A stretch of 64,000 bases of DNA, from NCBI RefSeq assembly GCF_000214175.1, contig NC_015564.1, positions 2,852,001 to 2,916,000 of the forward strand. Direction: 5' to 3'. The notes beneath the pieces were generated by a model. It was given only the letters and a program-made list of their open reading frames with translations. It ran no database searches and was not told where the DNA came from. Positions 16,485 to 24,729 of this stretch are shown here, one piece after another. This stretch comes from Hoyosella subflava DQS3-9A1. Its GTDB lineage: Bacteria; Actinomycetota; Actinomycetes; Mycobacteriales; Mycobacteriaceae. Numbering within the stretch: the first letter of the stretch is position 1; each line of letters starts with the position of its first letter. Position numbers and translations under genes: made by a program.

Positions 16485-17697
16485 CGCACGCGGATCCCGA
16501 TGCGGGAAGGATCAGCTCGACCCGCGCGGCAGCGTCGTGATCCCCTGCCAGCTCAGCGACGACGGAGCGTGCTTGCTCATACCCGGTCGCGAGCAGAAGG
16601 TTCGGCGCGCGGCCATAGCTTTTCGCGCCGATCGCATAGAATCCGCGCTCCGGATGAGCCAGTTCGGCCGCACCGTGCGGAGGGACTGACCCGCACGAAT
16701 GCACATTCGGATCGATCAGCGGAGCCAGCGTGCGCGTGCTCTCCACCCACGGATCCAGATCCAGACGCAGCTCACGCAGGAAGCTGAAGTCAGGCCGGAA
16801 CCCTGTCGCTGCGATCACCTCGTCAAATGGGCCCGCCTTACGTCCGTCGGCGGACAGAAGCACAATCGCTCTGCCCACGACGTCGATGCGTTCGACACCG
16901 AATCCGGTCTCCAGCTGCACCCGGCCGGATGAGACCAGTTCGTGCGCGTCCGCGCCGAGCCGCCCCCGCTCCGGCAGCCGGGCATCCACTTCGTCACCGA
17001 ACAGGTTCTCGCCCCTGCGCATGATCCACGTGACAGTCGTGGCAGGTGCGCCTTCTGCGAGTTCCCGGAGAACGTGTTTAGCCGAATGGCCGCTGCCCAC
17101 CACCGCAACTCGCTTCCCGGCGTAGCGGTCGGTAGGCAGCACGTCAGGTATCCCGTAAGTGATCTGTCGCGCAGCGGTGTCTTCCCCGATGGCTGGGATT
17201 CCTTCGGTGCCGACGGGGTTCGGTGTTAGCCACGTTCCGGTCGCGTCGATTACCGCCCGCGCGAGGGTCCGGGTGACACCGTCGTCGCTGCTTGTGGTGA
17301 CGACGAACGGCCGGTCGGCGCGGTGGTCGTCACGCAGCTTGTCGACGCCGTGCCGGGTGACACCGGTGACGCGGTGACCGAGCCGCATGTGTGGTGCGAT
17401 GACGTCCAGCGCGGCGAGCGGTGCGAGGTACTGCTCGACGATGTCGGCGCCCGTGGGGTACGCGGCCAGCTCTGGCGGGCTCCACCCGTCACTCTGCAAC
17501 AGGCGCTGCGCCGCGGGATCCATGTTGTACCGCCACGGCGAGAACAACCGCACGTGACCCCAGCGCTGGATGCTCGCACCGGCGTGCTCCCCCGCCTCGA
17601 ATATGACGAACGGAATGTTGCGTTCGGCGAGATGCGCGGCCGCCGCGAGACCGACCGGGCCCGCACCGAGAACAGCGACGGGAAGTTCGTTTGACAT
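16438..17697 (-). CDS. FAD-dependent oxidoreductase with Cys-rich C-terminal tail
   Basis: A 419-residue flavoprotein monooxygenase-like enzyme. FAD binding is AVLGAGPVGLAAAAHL at the N terminus, and the NADPH motif VAVVGSGHSAKHVLREL is in the middle; EVIAATGFRPDFSFL is the late motif. The tail is unusual: Cys404, Cys417 and Cys418 end the protein, in a small Ala/Lys/Glu-rich extension. I chose ATG 17697 because AGGAGG lies eight bases upstream. Its neighbours are an overlapping MFS gene and a divergent ECF sigma factor with its own Cys-rich tail. A role in handling a thiol-reactive compound or metalloid is an inference; ArsO-like flavoproteins are one possible comparison. Confidence 0.8.
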   Translation of the reverse strand: MSNELPVAVLGAGPVGLAAAAHLAERNIPFVIFEAGEHAGASIQRWGHVRLFSPWRYNMDPAAQRLLQSDGWSPPELAAYPTGADIVEQYLAPLAALDVIAPHMRLGHRVTGVTRHGVDKLRDDHRADRPFVVTTSSDDGVTRTLARAVIDATGTWLTPNPVGTEGIPAIGEDTAARQITYGIPDVLPTDRYAGKRVAVVGSGHSAKHVLRELAEGAPATTVTWIMRRGENLFGDEVDARLPERGRLGADAHELVSSGRVQLETGFGVERIDVVGRAIVLLSADGRKAGPFDEVIAATGFRPDFSFLRELRLDLDPWVESTRTLAPLIDPNVHSCGSVPPHGAAELAHPERGFYAIGAKSYGRAPNLLLATGYEQARSVVAELAGDHDAAARVELILPASGSACGAKKPREAAESACCG

Positions 17698-17781
17698 GGT
17701 TTTCCTCCTAGTTCGGGTTTCACATGTTCTGACGGGTGGGCGCAGAGATGGACGCGGATTGGTGCCGGGTGCATTCTTGAA

Positions 17782-17794
17782 TTGCGTCCTTTTG
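17782..17794. promoter_or_regulatory. 13-nt motif shared with methyltransferase promoter, copy 1
   Basis: TTGCGTCCTTTTG lies in the divergent region between flavoprotein and ECF sigma genes, 85 bases upstream of the flavoprotein ATG. The identical 13 bases occur at 19565-19577, 95 bases upstream of the methyltransferase ATG, in the same orientation. A shared regulator or sigma factor is likely. Confidence 0.45.
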
Positions 17795-17853
17795 CCACCA
17801 GCGCCGTCTGTACAGGTGACAGCTCCGCGACGAGACCTTTCGAGGAGTCGGTT

Positions 17854-18477
17854 ATGACACCGAACGTGGTGACAACAGACAGCACGCCGAACGTTGAGGA
17901 TGTGTGGCGGCAGTTCGGCGCAGAGATCCGATCGTTCGTAGGACGCCGGGTGTCTGATCCGCACCGCGCGGACGACCTTGTCGCGGATATTCTCCTGAAA
18001 GTGCACCGCAACCTAGGATCACTGGATGATCCGGAGCGTTTAGCGGCGTGGCTTTTCCGCATTGCCCGCAACGCCATCACCGACGAGTACCGCCGTGCTG
18101 CAACGGCCCGCGAGATCCTCGACTCCGCGCCCGGCGAGCGGCTCGCGACCCCGGTTGACGTGCCAGCTGACAGTGACGACGTGCAGCGCGAGCTAGCCAA
18201 TTGTGTGCGGCCCATGCTCAGCGGCCTAGCCCCGGACTATCGGCGCGCGCTCGAACTCACCTACCTCGACGGCGTCACCCAAGTCGCTGCGGCCGAACTT
18301 GAGGGCATCACGGTCTCTGGGATGAAATCGCGCGTCCAGCGGGCACGTAAACAGCTCGCCGAACTCTACGACCGGTGCTGTGCGCTGACGCTCGACACGC
18401 GCGGGATGCCGATCGATTACACGCCTGCTGAGGGATGCGGTGGCGAGTCTGGCTGTGGCGGCGGCTGCAACGCTTGA
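17854..18477 (+). CDS. ECF RNA polymerase sigma factor, SigZ-like, Cys-rich tail
   Basis: A 207-residue ECF-type sigma factor. Region 2 spans about 18-85 (RADDLVADILLKVHRN, LAAWLFRIARNAITDEYRR) and region 4 spans about 118-172 (LAPDYRRALELTYLDGVTQVAAA, then SGMKSRVQRARKQLAELYDRC). The tail LDTRGMPIDYTPAEGC and a final cluster, Cys195, Cys201 and Cys205, resemble the SigZ family. Such a tail may bind a metal or sense thiol stress in place of a separate anti-sigma factor; none is encoded nearby. ATG 17854 has CGAGGAG upstream. Divergent from the flavoprotein-MFS pair, which is its most likely target. Confidence 0.85.
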   Translation: MTPNVVTTDSTPNVEDVWRQFGAEIRSFVGRRVSDPHRADDLVADILLKVHRNLGSLDDPERLAAWLFRIARNAITDEYRRAATAREILDSAPGERLATPVDVPADSDDVQRELANCVRPMLSGLAPDYRRALELTYLDGVTQVAAAELEGITVSGMKSRVQRARKQLAELYDRCCALTLDTRGMPIDYTPAEGCGGESGCGGGCNA

Positions 18478-18537
18478 GGGGATACAGGGCTCGAAAGAAG
18501 CCAACAGCGCTTAACCACGCGGCGGAGATGACAGTGG

Positions 18538-18610
18538 CTGTTCGTCTACCGTGTACGTTTTGTACAAACTGCACCGCCAAATGTGCGTTTTGGACACGGT
18601 AGACGAACAG
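18538..18610. terminator. Perfect 17-bp inverted repeat between convergent genes
   Basis: The arms 18538-18554 and 18594-18610 are perfectly complementary (CTGTTCGTCTACCGTGT and its complement) with a 39-base loop that holds a small GCAC/GTGC stem. It lies between the stops of the convergent sigma factor and methyltransferase genes. A bidirectional terminator is the simplest reading; there is no T-run. Confidence 0.5.
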
Positions 18611-18630
18611 TCACGAGGCTTGGCAGAGCG

Positions 18631-19470
18631 TCAGGCTTTGCGAGCGGTGACCAGCAGGTACTCCATGTTCCACCTGGCTGGTGAGTCGGAAATCCGTGCG
18701 CTTGTGTTGGTCAGGAACCGTTCAAAGTCTCCATCGAGGGCAGCCTGCTGATCGTGCGTGAGCGAACTGTAGACGGCTATCGCGGGGCCGTAGTTCGTTT
18801 TGAAGAACTCGCGGAACTCCTGCGGTGTGGCGATCTGCGCCGGAGTAGTGAGCGTGCGGCGCTCGAACACCAGCTCGGTGACGCTGCCTTCAAAGAGTTG
18901 CCGGACATGAGATTCGCTGCCCCACAACGGCGCTGGTGATGCACCAGGCGGAGGCGGAGGTGCGTACGCACGCATCGTCGCGAAGAGTTGCCCGATCAGC
19001 CCTTGCGGCGTCCAGTTGATCATGGCAATTACTCCGCCCGGCTTGCACACGCGGACCATCTCGTCCGCCGTCTGTTGGTGGTGCGGCGCGAACATCGCGC
19101 CGACCACTGAGATGACGGCGTCGAACTCGTTGTCCGCGAACGGCAGTGCCTCAGCATCTGCCTCCACCCATTCGACGCTGACACCGCGCTCTCTGGCGGC
19201 GGCACGGCCAGCGTCGAAAAGCTCGGGCGTCAGGTCAGACGCAACGATTTTTGCCCCCGTTAGGGCGGCCGGGATTGCGGCGTTGCCGGAACCCGCCGCG
19301 ATATCGAGGACCCGCTGACCGCCGGTGATACCGGCGGCATGGACAGCCACCGGCCCCAGTTCGGGGATCAACTCGGCTGCCACCTTCGGATAGTTGCCTG
19401 AAGCCCAGATAGCTCGGTGTTTAGCCTTCAAAGCCCGGTCGGCCTGTGAGGTCGTGTCGATGATGGTCAT
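18631..19470 (-). CDS. Class I SAM-dependent methyltransferase
   Basis: A 279-residue methyltransferase. Motif I is VLDIAAGSGNAAIPAAL, the acidic residue after strand 2 is in IVASDLTPELFD, and EADAEALPFADNEFDAVISVVGAMF covers motifs II-III. GGVIAMINWTPQGLIG follows. The fold matches UbiE/SmtA-type small-molecule methyltransferases; the substrate is not known. GGAAGGACGAGC precedes the ATG at 19470. It shares a 13-nt upstream motif with the flavoprotein/ECF promoter region, so it may belong to the same response. Confidence 0.85.
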   Translation of the reverse strand: MTIIDTTSQADRALKAKHRAIWASGNYPKVAAELIPELGPVAVHAAGITGGQRVLDIAAGSGNAAIPAALTGAKIVASDLTPELFDAGRAAARERGVSVEWVEADAEALPFADNEFDAVISVVGAMFAPHHQQTADEMVRVCKPGGVIAMINWTPQGLIGQLFATMRAYAPPPPPGASPAPLWGSESHVRQLFEGSVTELVFERRTLTTPAQIATPQEFREFFKTNYGPAIAVYSSLTHDQQAALDGDFERFLTNTSARISDSPARWNMEYLLVTARKA

Positions 19471-19564
19471 GCTCGTCCTTCCCGATGTGGCGGCGCCTCC
19501 GGCGTTAATCGCAGGGGCTTTACGTCACATACAGACGGGAGTCTGGCGAGACGGACGCACGGGT

Positions 19565-19577
19565 TTGCGTCCTTTTG
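19565..19577. promoter_or_regulatory. 13-nt motif shared with flavoprotein promoter, copy 2
   Basis: TTGCGTCCTTTTG, identical to 17782-17794 and in the same orientation relative to the downstream minus-strand gene. Here it is also one arm of a small inverted repeat, GGACGCA-N6-TGCGTCC on the minus strand. It begins where the neighbouring Uma2 remnant stops resembling its family. Confidence 0.45.
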
Positions 19578-19589
19578 AAGTGGGGAGCC

Positions 19590-19818
19590 GAAGCGCGTCG
19601 GTAGCTTGCGATGTACCTGGTCGAGCAATTGGGCCGCCAGCATCAGTGACGCCTTGTTGTGCCGGGGAACTGGGCTTGGCGACATCACGACCCGGCCCAC
19701 CAACAAGCTCGCTGTAGCCTGGCTCGAGTTCGCCTAGCTCCGCGTATTCGGCCACTGTAAGCAAGTGGTCCGGGATCACAATATGCGAGCGCTGCGGTGG
19801 CTCCGGTGCGGCTGTCAC
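19590..19818 (-). pseudogene. Uma2-family (DUF820) endonuclease remnant, frameshifted and truncated
   Basis: The minus-strand frame from ATG 19818 reads IVIPDHLLTVAEYAELGE and PGYSELVGG, a clear Uma2 N terminus. The next frame then continues with GRVVMSPSPVPRHNKASLMLA AQLLDQVHRKLP, the following Uma2 segment. One extra G near 19693-19699 (GGTGGG) would explain the shift. The catalytic core and C terminus are missing: family resemblance ends near 19590, where the upstream region of the methyltransferase begins. Uma2 genes are abundant in actinobacteria and of PD-(D/E)XK type. This copy cannot make a functional protein. Confidence 0.7.
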
Positions 19819-20091
19819 AGTAACTCCTCACGACGCGAACGCCCCCTGCGTACTCCATCCTGATGTTATAGAGAGCGGTACTGACAAAAAGCTGGCGCCG
19901 ACGTTCTTCTCGAAATCGCGCTCGATATCGGATGCATGCACCTGGGGATGTATGCCCACTAATAAATGCCGAATAATCGGGCATTCCAGATGCGACCTGG
20001 GTGTGCGAACTATCGTCGTGTCCGCAACACGCGTACGAACTCCGCCCGGCTCCGAGGGATTCATCCGTCTCGACCGACGAAGGAGGCTTCA

Positions 20092-21903
20092 GTGAAGATC
20101 GTGTTCCTGCACGGCATCGGTGACGGTGACCCTAGTGCAGGCTGGCTCGACGGTCTCAACCGCGGGTTGGTGCAACTCGGCCACCAGCCTCTCGACGAGA
20201 ATCGAGTGATTGCTCCCCGCTACAGTTCGCTCCTCAAGACAGACGGCATCTCAGCGAAAATGCCGCCTGTGACATACAAGCCGAATGATGAGCTGAATCG
20301 ACGGCGTGGCTTCGAGCGCCGCCAAGCGGCTGTGCAGCGCAAGATCGGCAAAGACGCGGGCGTCCAGTCCTTTGGTTTTCATTACGTCCCAGAACGCCCC
20401 ATGCAGCAACTGACGAGTCTCGCTGTCAACAAATCATCCTTCTACGATTTTGACCAGGTCCGGCGGTACGTCAAAAATGACGGGCTGCGAGGCGCCATTC
20501 TCGAAAGAATCCTCGACCACCTTCCGTCATATGGTGATGTCGTGCTGATCGGGCACAGCCTGGGGAGCGTCATCTCGATCGACCTCCTCGATCACCTCTC
20601 CGACAATCTGAACATTCGTCGATTCATCACCATCGGTAGTCCCGCCCATTCCCGCGCCCTGCATGAAGGTAGTGAACGCCTTCTGAAGAAGTTCCCCTAC
20701 GGCCGCGTCGATGACTGGTCGAACTTCCTCGACACTCGCGACATCGTCACCGGCGGAAGAGGACTGGCAGGCACGTTCCCCGGCGCTCAAGACTTCATCA
20801 TTGACAACGGTGCTTCCCACAGTGCCAGCGCCTATCTCGGGCACAGTGCTGTCGCTCGCCTCGTCGCACAAATGGTCTATCCCACAAAGGAAATGGTCCT
20901 CGCTTCGAGCAACATTGCTGTCCGGATGAGCGACAACGAGGTATCCGTACTGCTCATGCTTCACTATGCCGAGGCGGTGCGACGGCACATCAAGGACAAA
21001 GGCGTTCTTGAACGCTACGAGCATGCACTCAACGTCCTCCGGGACGACCTTGTGGGGCAGATCGAAAGTTCAGCCCGCGCCAGTGGCCAGCCCCTCGCGC
21101 CGGAACTGCGTGAACTGGTGTCGGGCAGACTTCCGACTCTCCCCCACCGGTGGGAACTCCATGAGGCGGTCCAGGAACTAGTCGTCCTTGCTGTGACCAA
21201 CATCGTCGACCCGTTTGAGATCGACACTGGTAGGGCATCTCGGGACGCTCTCCCGGATGTTGCGGTCGCGATGGGGTTTCGGCGGGATCCCGGGGTCAAG
21301 ATCGCAACGGCGATCGAAGAGGTTCAACGAAGCATTAGCAGACGCGGTGGCGCACCATGGGGGCGTTACCTCACCGCAGCAGTCGGCCTGGGCATTCTCG
21401 CAGCGGGTCCGGTCGGGCTAATGGTCGCTGCACCAGCCTCCGTGTTTGGGGCGGCCGCAATCACTGGGGGTCTCGCCGCGTTCGGCCCGGGCGGCATGGT
21501 CGGTGGACTCGCCATGCTGGGCGGGCTCGCAGGAACCGGCGCGGCACTCACGACCGCGGCGGCAACGCACGGAATGGGCGGCTCCGCTCCCGTTACAGAC
21601 GCGACGTCGCTGATCCTTCGCGTCGCCACCGAGTACGCACGCAAGCTGCTCGACCTGTCCTATGACGAAACCCTGTGGTATGCCCTCTCCCACGCGGAGA
21701 CTCAGTTCGCTGCGAAAATCAACAGACTCGAGGCTTTCTGTGACCCCAAAGCCGCGCAACTCACGAAACTGAAAGAAGCGTGGGTGATCGTCTCACGCCT
21801 GATGACGTTCATGATTGAGAAGGGCATGACACCCAGAATGCTGGCTCAGGAAGCCCCGAAGCCTGAGGGGTCTGAGGCCACTCGACCATCGGACGGGGAC
21901 TGA
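20092..21903 (+). CDS. Alpha/beta hydrolase with C-terminal hydrophobic Gly/Ala-rich region
   Basis: A 603-residue protein. The N-terminal third is an alpha/beta hydrolase: strand IVFLHGIGDGDP at residue 3, and the nucleophile elbow VVLIGHSLGSV with Ser156, as in lipases and PGAP1-like esterases. A middle helical region follows. Residues about 420-500 are strongly hydrophobic and rich in Gly, Ala and Met (LGILAAGPVGLMVAAPASVFG then repeated GG motifs), enough for two or more membrane passes or a pore-like hairpin. The GTG at 20092 has AAGGAGG upstream. It lies at the edge of the defence island beside a Rad50-like ATPase. A membrane-damaging or lipid-cleaving effector is possible but unproven. 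Confidence 0.7.
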   Translation: MKIVFLHGIGDGDPSAGWLDGLNRGLVQLGHQPLDENRVIAPRYSSLLKTDGISAKMPPVTYKPNDELNRRRGFERRQAAVQRKIGKDAGVQSFGFHYVPERPMQQLTSLAVNKSSFYDFDQVRRYVKNDGLRGAILERILDHLPSYGDVVLIGHSLGSVISIDLLDHLSDNLNIRRFITIGSPAHSRALHEGSERLLKKFPYGRVDDWSNFLDTRDIVTGGRGLAGTFPGAQDFIIDNGASHSASAYLGHSAVARLVAQMVYPTKEMVLASSNIAVRMSDNEVSVLLMLHYAEAVRRHIKDKGVLERYEHALNVLRDDLVGQIESSARASGQPLAPELRELVSGRLPTLPHRWELHEAVQELVVLAVTNIVDPFEIDTGRASRDALPDVAVAMGFRRDPGVKIATAIEEVQRSISRRGGAPWGRYLTAAVGLGILAAGPVGLMVAAPASVFGAAAITGGLAAFGPGGMVGGLAMLGGLAGTGAALTTAAATHGMGGSAPVTDATSLILRVATEYARKLLDLSYDETLWYALSHAETQFAAKINRLEAFCDPKAAQLTKLKEAWVIVSRLMTFMIEKGMTPRMLAQEAPKPEGSEATRPSDGD

Positions 21904-21907
21904 CGCG

Positions 21908-22255
21908 CTACCCCAATAATCCCGCTACCTGCCTGCACAAGTGCCGGACTTCCTCAGCTGTCGGTGCGAGTTCGTAGGCGTGATGGTGGCAGGCGTGGCT
22001 CAAGCCGTGCCACGCTGAGGCGGCTGCTTCCGCGTCCGGCTCGTCACCGAGGACGCGGAGAATAATCAACTTCGAGGTCATCGTCGCGCGATCTAAGTTC
22101 GGGCCGATCTGTGCACACCGCTCATCGACAAGTTCCTCAAGGGCCTGCCGCGCGAGGAAGGCGGCAGCCCTCGCAGTTTGAGAATGCTCAACCTGCACGG
22201 AACCGTCGAGTATCTGCTGCGCGAAGTGCAGGAAGACTGGTGCGCTGACGTTCAT
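21908..22255 (-). CDS. Small helical partner of the Rad50-like ATPase
   Basis: A 115-residue all-helical protein. Helix ARAAAFLARQALEELVDERC is followed by an end region WHGLSHACHHHAYELAPTAEEV rich in His. The four-helix pattern resembles HEPN-like bundles, but the canonical R-x4-6-H motif is not seen, so I do not assign catalysis. Its ATG overlaps the stop of the ATPase gene by four bases, so the two are translationally coupled and probably act together. The stop is four bases from that of the convergent hydrolase gene. Confidence 0.65.
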   Translation of the reverse strand: MNVSAPVFLHFAQQILDGSVQVEHSQTARAAAFLARQALEELVDERCAQIGPNLDRATMTSKLIILRVLGDEPDAEAAASAWHGLSHACHHHAYELAPTAEEVRHLCRQVAGLLG

Positions 22256-24723
22256 TTCGCGTCCAGCAGATCAGCTACGGTCCGTTTCAAGTCGTGCGCG
22301 GCATCGAGCGCGTCACCGCGAAGACCGTCGTGGACACCTCCCCCTGCGATACCCATCGCTGCTCTGCGTGACGGCGACTGGCTGCGCCAGCTAGATATAT
22401 CCGCTGACGGATCGCCGCGGAGGGCAAGCGCAACACTGGCTGGGACGGTGCGCGCTTGGCTCCAGAGTTCTTCGGTATGTTCCCGCCGCGCACCCGTTCG
22501 GTGGCGTTTAGCGTAAAACACCTGTCGCGCTGCCGCTTCGATCGCAAGGCGACATAGCCCCGGTAGTACTCGGCGCTTCATGGCATCGGGGACGTTCGGG
22601 TCTTTCGCTATCGCGAATGCGTCGTGAACGAAACGCTGCGCAGGGTTCACCGCATCCGCGACGGTAACGGTGGATGCGGCTCCGCGCGTCACTTCGAGAA
22701 TGCGTGCCTCCACTCCAAGCTGACGGATCGAAGACGCGAGCCGATCGTCGTGGGAGAAGACAATCACCTGTCGGGTCTGTGCGAGTTCCTCGATGACGCG
22801 CACGAAGCCATCAACTTTCGACGGGTCCATGGCCTGGATCGGGTCGTCGAGGACGATGAACCGAAATGGACTGTCCGCCGACGCGGCGCGAGGCAAAAAC
22901 AGGGCAAGCGCGAGCCCGTGAAGTTCTCCCTGGCTCATCACTCCGAGCGCACCCGCGGGTGCACCATCCACTTCCGCTTCGAGGACGACGCGTCGCTGGG
23001 TGCCGGTGCCATCGAGCTTGATGGCACCAAGGTCGACGTTGCTTTCCTGCCGCAGGGCACCCCAGATATGCGCGGCATGCGATGCGATCGGCTGCAAACG
23101 CTGATTGCGCAGCATCGCGGCGTTGCTCTTCATCCACTTGCGTGCCGTCTCGAGTGATTTCACGAACGGGTCAGCGTGTCGTGCTTCGCGTTCTTTCGAG
23201 ACCCATGCAATGAGGCTGGCGGCGAGTGGCGCCCACTTGTCCTCACGGTCCGCGAGTTCACTTTCGGCTTCTTGCCTCAGTTTCCCGAGCGCATCAGCGA
23301 GCGCAGAGTAGTTGTGCTCCACATGGTCAGCTAGCTGCCCGCCGTTGCCGGGGACGTTAATCCACGCCTCCACTGCATCGCGGTAGGTCTGCAGCGACTC
23401 CAGCGTGACTGTCGGTATTGGGCTTGCGTCGCTCACTTTGTTTATGAGGTCGATCAGAGTTGCCCGGGCCGTGCGCAATTCAGTCTGCACCAACCGGTAC
23501 TTCTTGATCCGTGCGCTCGCCGCGTCAAGCTCCGACTGGACGCGGTCGCGCCAGTCATCGTCCAGTGACCCGACACCACACAACGGGCATTCGACACCCC
23601 TGTGGTCACGCTGATAGTCGAGTGCCAATTCCAGTAGGTGTGCTTTCCGCTCGGAAGCTTGCAGAGCGTCGTCTGAGGAATCAGCGACTTCTGCGACCTT
23701 CGCTCGCAGGACCACGACAGCGGACTGCACGGCCTCGGGGCTCGGGATGGACAGGGCGGCAATACGGCGCAGGTCGTATAAAACCCCATCCGCAGCGCTC
23801 GTGCGCGCACCAATCGCTAGCTGTGTTACCGCGTCGAGGTCTGCTGTGCGCTTCTTGACGCGCGTTAAGGCAGCGGCTGCGCGTTCGTCATTGGACTGCG
23901 CGAGCGCGACCTTCAGATTCCTTATCAGTCCGCTTGCCTCAGTGCGTGGCTCCTTGCAAAGCTTCAGTTCATCAGCTAGGCGCTTGTCCGCGTCAGCGAT
24001 CTGTTCCAGCCCCAGAACCTTCGCGAGGGCGTCATAAAGTACGGACGGTCCCTCATCGAACAACCCGCCGAGTTCGTCATACGAGAGAATCGGACGATAC
24101 AACTCGACCGCCGCCTGCCAGCCAAGCGACTCTGTGCCTTCGCTGCGCTTCTCCCCCAGCCGCTGCACCCAGGTTATCGGTTCATGCAACGCGGCATCGG
24201 TAGGCCAATCCACGCCCACCGTGGTGACACCGGCACCCTCCACTGCGAGACCAATCCGTATCTCACACGGCGACGGACGATGCAGGTTTCGCCAACTCGA
24301 TTCCCACACTGTCGCGTTGCGTTTGTTCTTCCATCGGTAACTGTTGCCGCTGACCGCGTATTCAAGTGCCTCCGAGAAGCTCGACTTACCCGAGCCGTTC
24401 CGGCCACTCACCACCGTCAACCCCGGCGCTGGATGCAGCGGCAGCACAGCCTTCCTGCCGATCCCGCGGAAACCCGCCACGGAAACCGAATCGAGGAACG
24501 CGCCAACAGGTTCAGTTTCACGAGGCGCCACATGTGGGTGTCGGAGCTGCTGTGGAATACCCGTAGTGTCCGTCGCAAGCGCCGCGCGTAGCTGGTCAGA
24601 GCCCTCCAACGCTGCGAGGATCAGCAGCTTGGTTTCCTCGTCCAGCTTGTCGTCAGCGTCGGCCATTTCCAGGACGACACCCACCAGTTGCTGGTCCGCG
24701 TGGGGATCTGACACGTTCTCCAC
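22252..24723 (-). CDS. Rad50/SMC-like AAA ATPase with zinc-hook CxxC and helical C-terminal domain
   Basis: An 823-residue SMC/Rad50-like ATPase. The Walker A is VVSGRNGSGKSSFSEAL near residue 110; a central coiled-coil region carries ECPLCG, a zinc-hook-like CxxC. The signature motif is VMSQGELHGLALALFLP, Walker B is FRFIVLDDPIQAMDP, and the H-loop is VIVFSHDD. After the ATPase head there is a helical C-terminal domain with LCRLAIEAAARQVFYAKRHR and a GGGVHDGL segment, an arrangement that recalls the RloC/PrrC-type ATPases with HEPN nuclease ends. Nuclease activity is inference. It overlaps the 115-residue partner gene by four bases. A defence or DNA-end-sensing role fits its neighbourhood. 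Confidence 0.75.
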   Translation of the reverse strand: MENVSDPHADQQLVGVVLEMADADDKLDEETKLLILAALEGSDQLRAALATDTTGIPQQLRHPHVAPRETEPVGAFLDSVSVAGFRGIGRKAVLPLHPAPGLTVVSGRNGSGKSSFSEALEYAVSGNSYRWKNKRNATVWESSWRNLHRPSPCEIRIGLAVEGAGVTTVGVDWPTDAALHEPITWVQRLGEKRSEGTESLGWQAAVELYRPILSYDELGGLFDEGPSVLYDALAKVLGLEQIADADKRLADELKLCKEPRTEASGLIRNLKVALAQSNDERAAAALTRVKKRTADLDAVTQLAIGARTSAADGVLYDLRRIAALSIPSPEAVQSAVVVLRAKVAEVADSSDDALQASERKAHLLELALDYQRDHRGVECPLCGVGSLDDDWRDRVQSELDAASARIKKYRLVQTELRTARATLIDLINKVSDASPIPTVTLESLQTYRDAVEAWINVPGNGGQLADHVEHNYSALADALGKLRQEAESELADREDKWAPLAASLIAWVSKEREARHADPFVKSLETARKWMKSNAAMLRNQRLQPIASHAAHIWGALRQESNVDLGAIKLDGTGTQRRVVLEAEVDGAPAGALGVMSQGELHGLALALFLPRAASADSPFRFIVLDDPIQAMDPSKVDGFVRVIEELAQTRQVIVFSHDDRLASSIRQLGVEARILEVTRGAASTVTVADAVNPAQRFVHDAFAIAKDPNVPDAMKRRVLPGLCRLAIEAAARQVFYAKRHRTGARREHTEELWSQARTVPASVALALRGDPSADISSWRSQSPSRRAAMGIAGGGVHDGLRGDALDAAHDLKRTVADLLDAK

Positions 24724-24729
24724 CTCGAA

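Noticed and set aside
16438-17697. Flavoprotein named as ArsO of an arsenic operon
   Set aside because: No ArsR, ArsC, ArsB/Acr3 or ArsM is nearby, and the sigma factor context is different; left as a possible comparison only.
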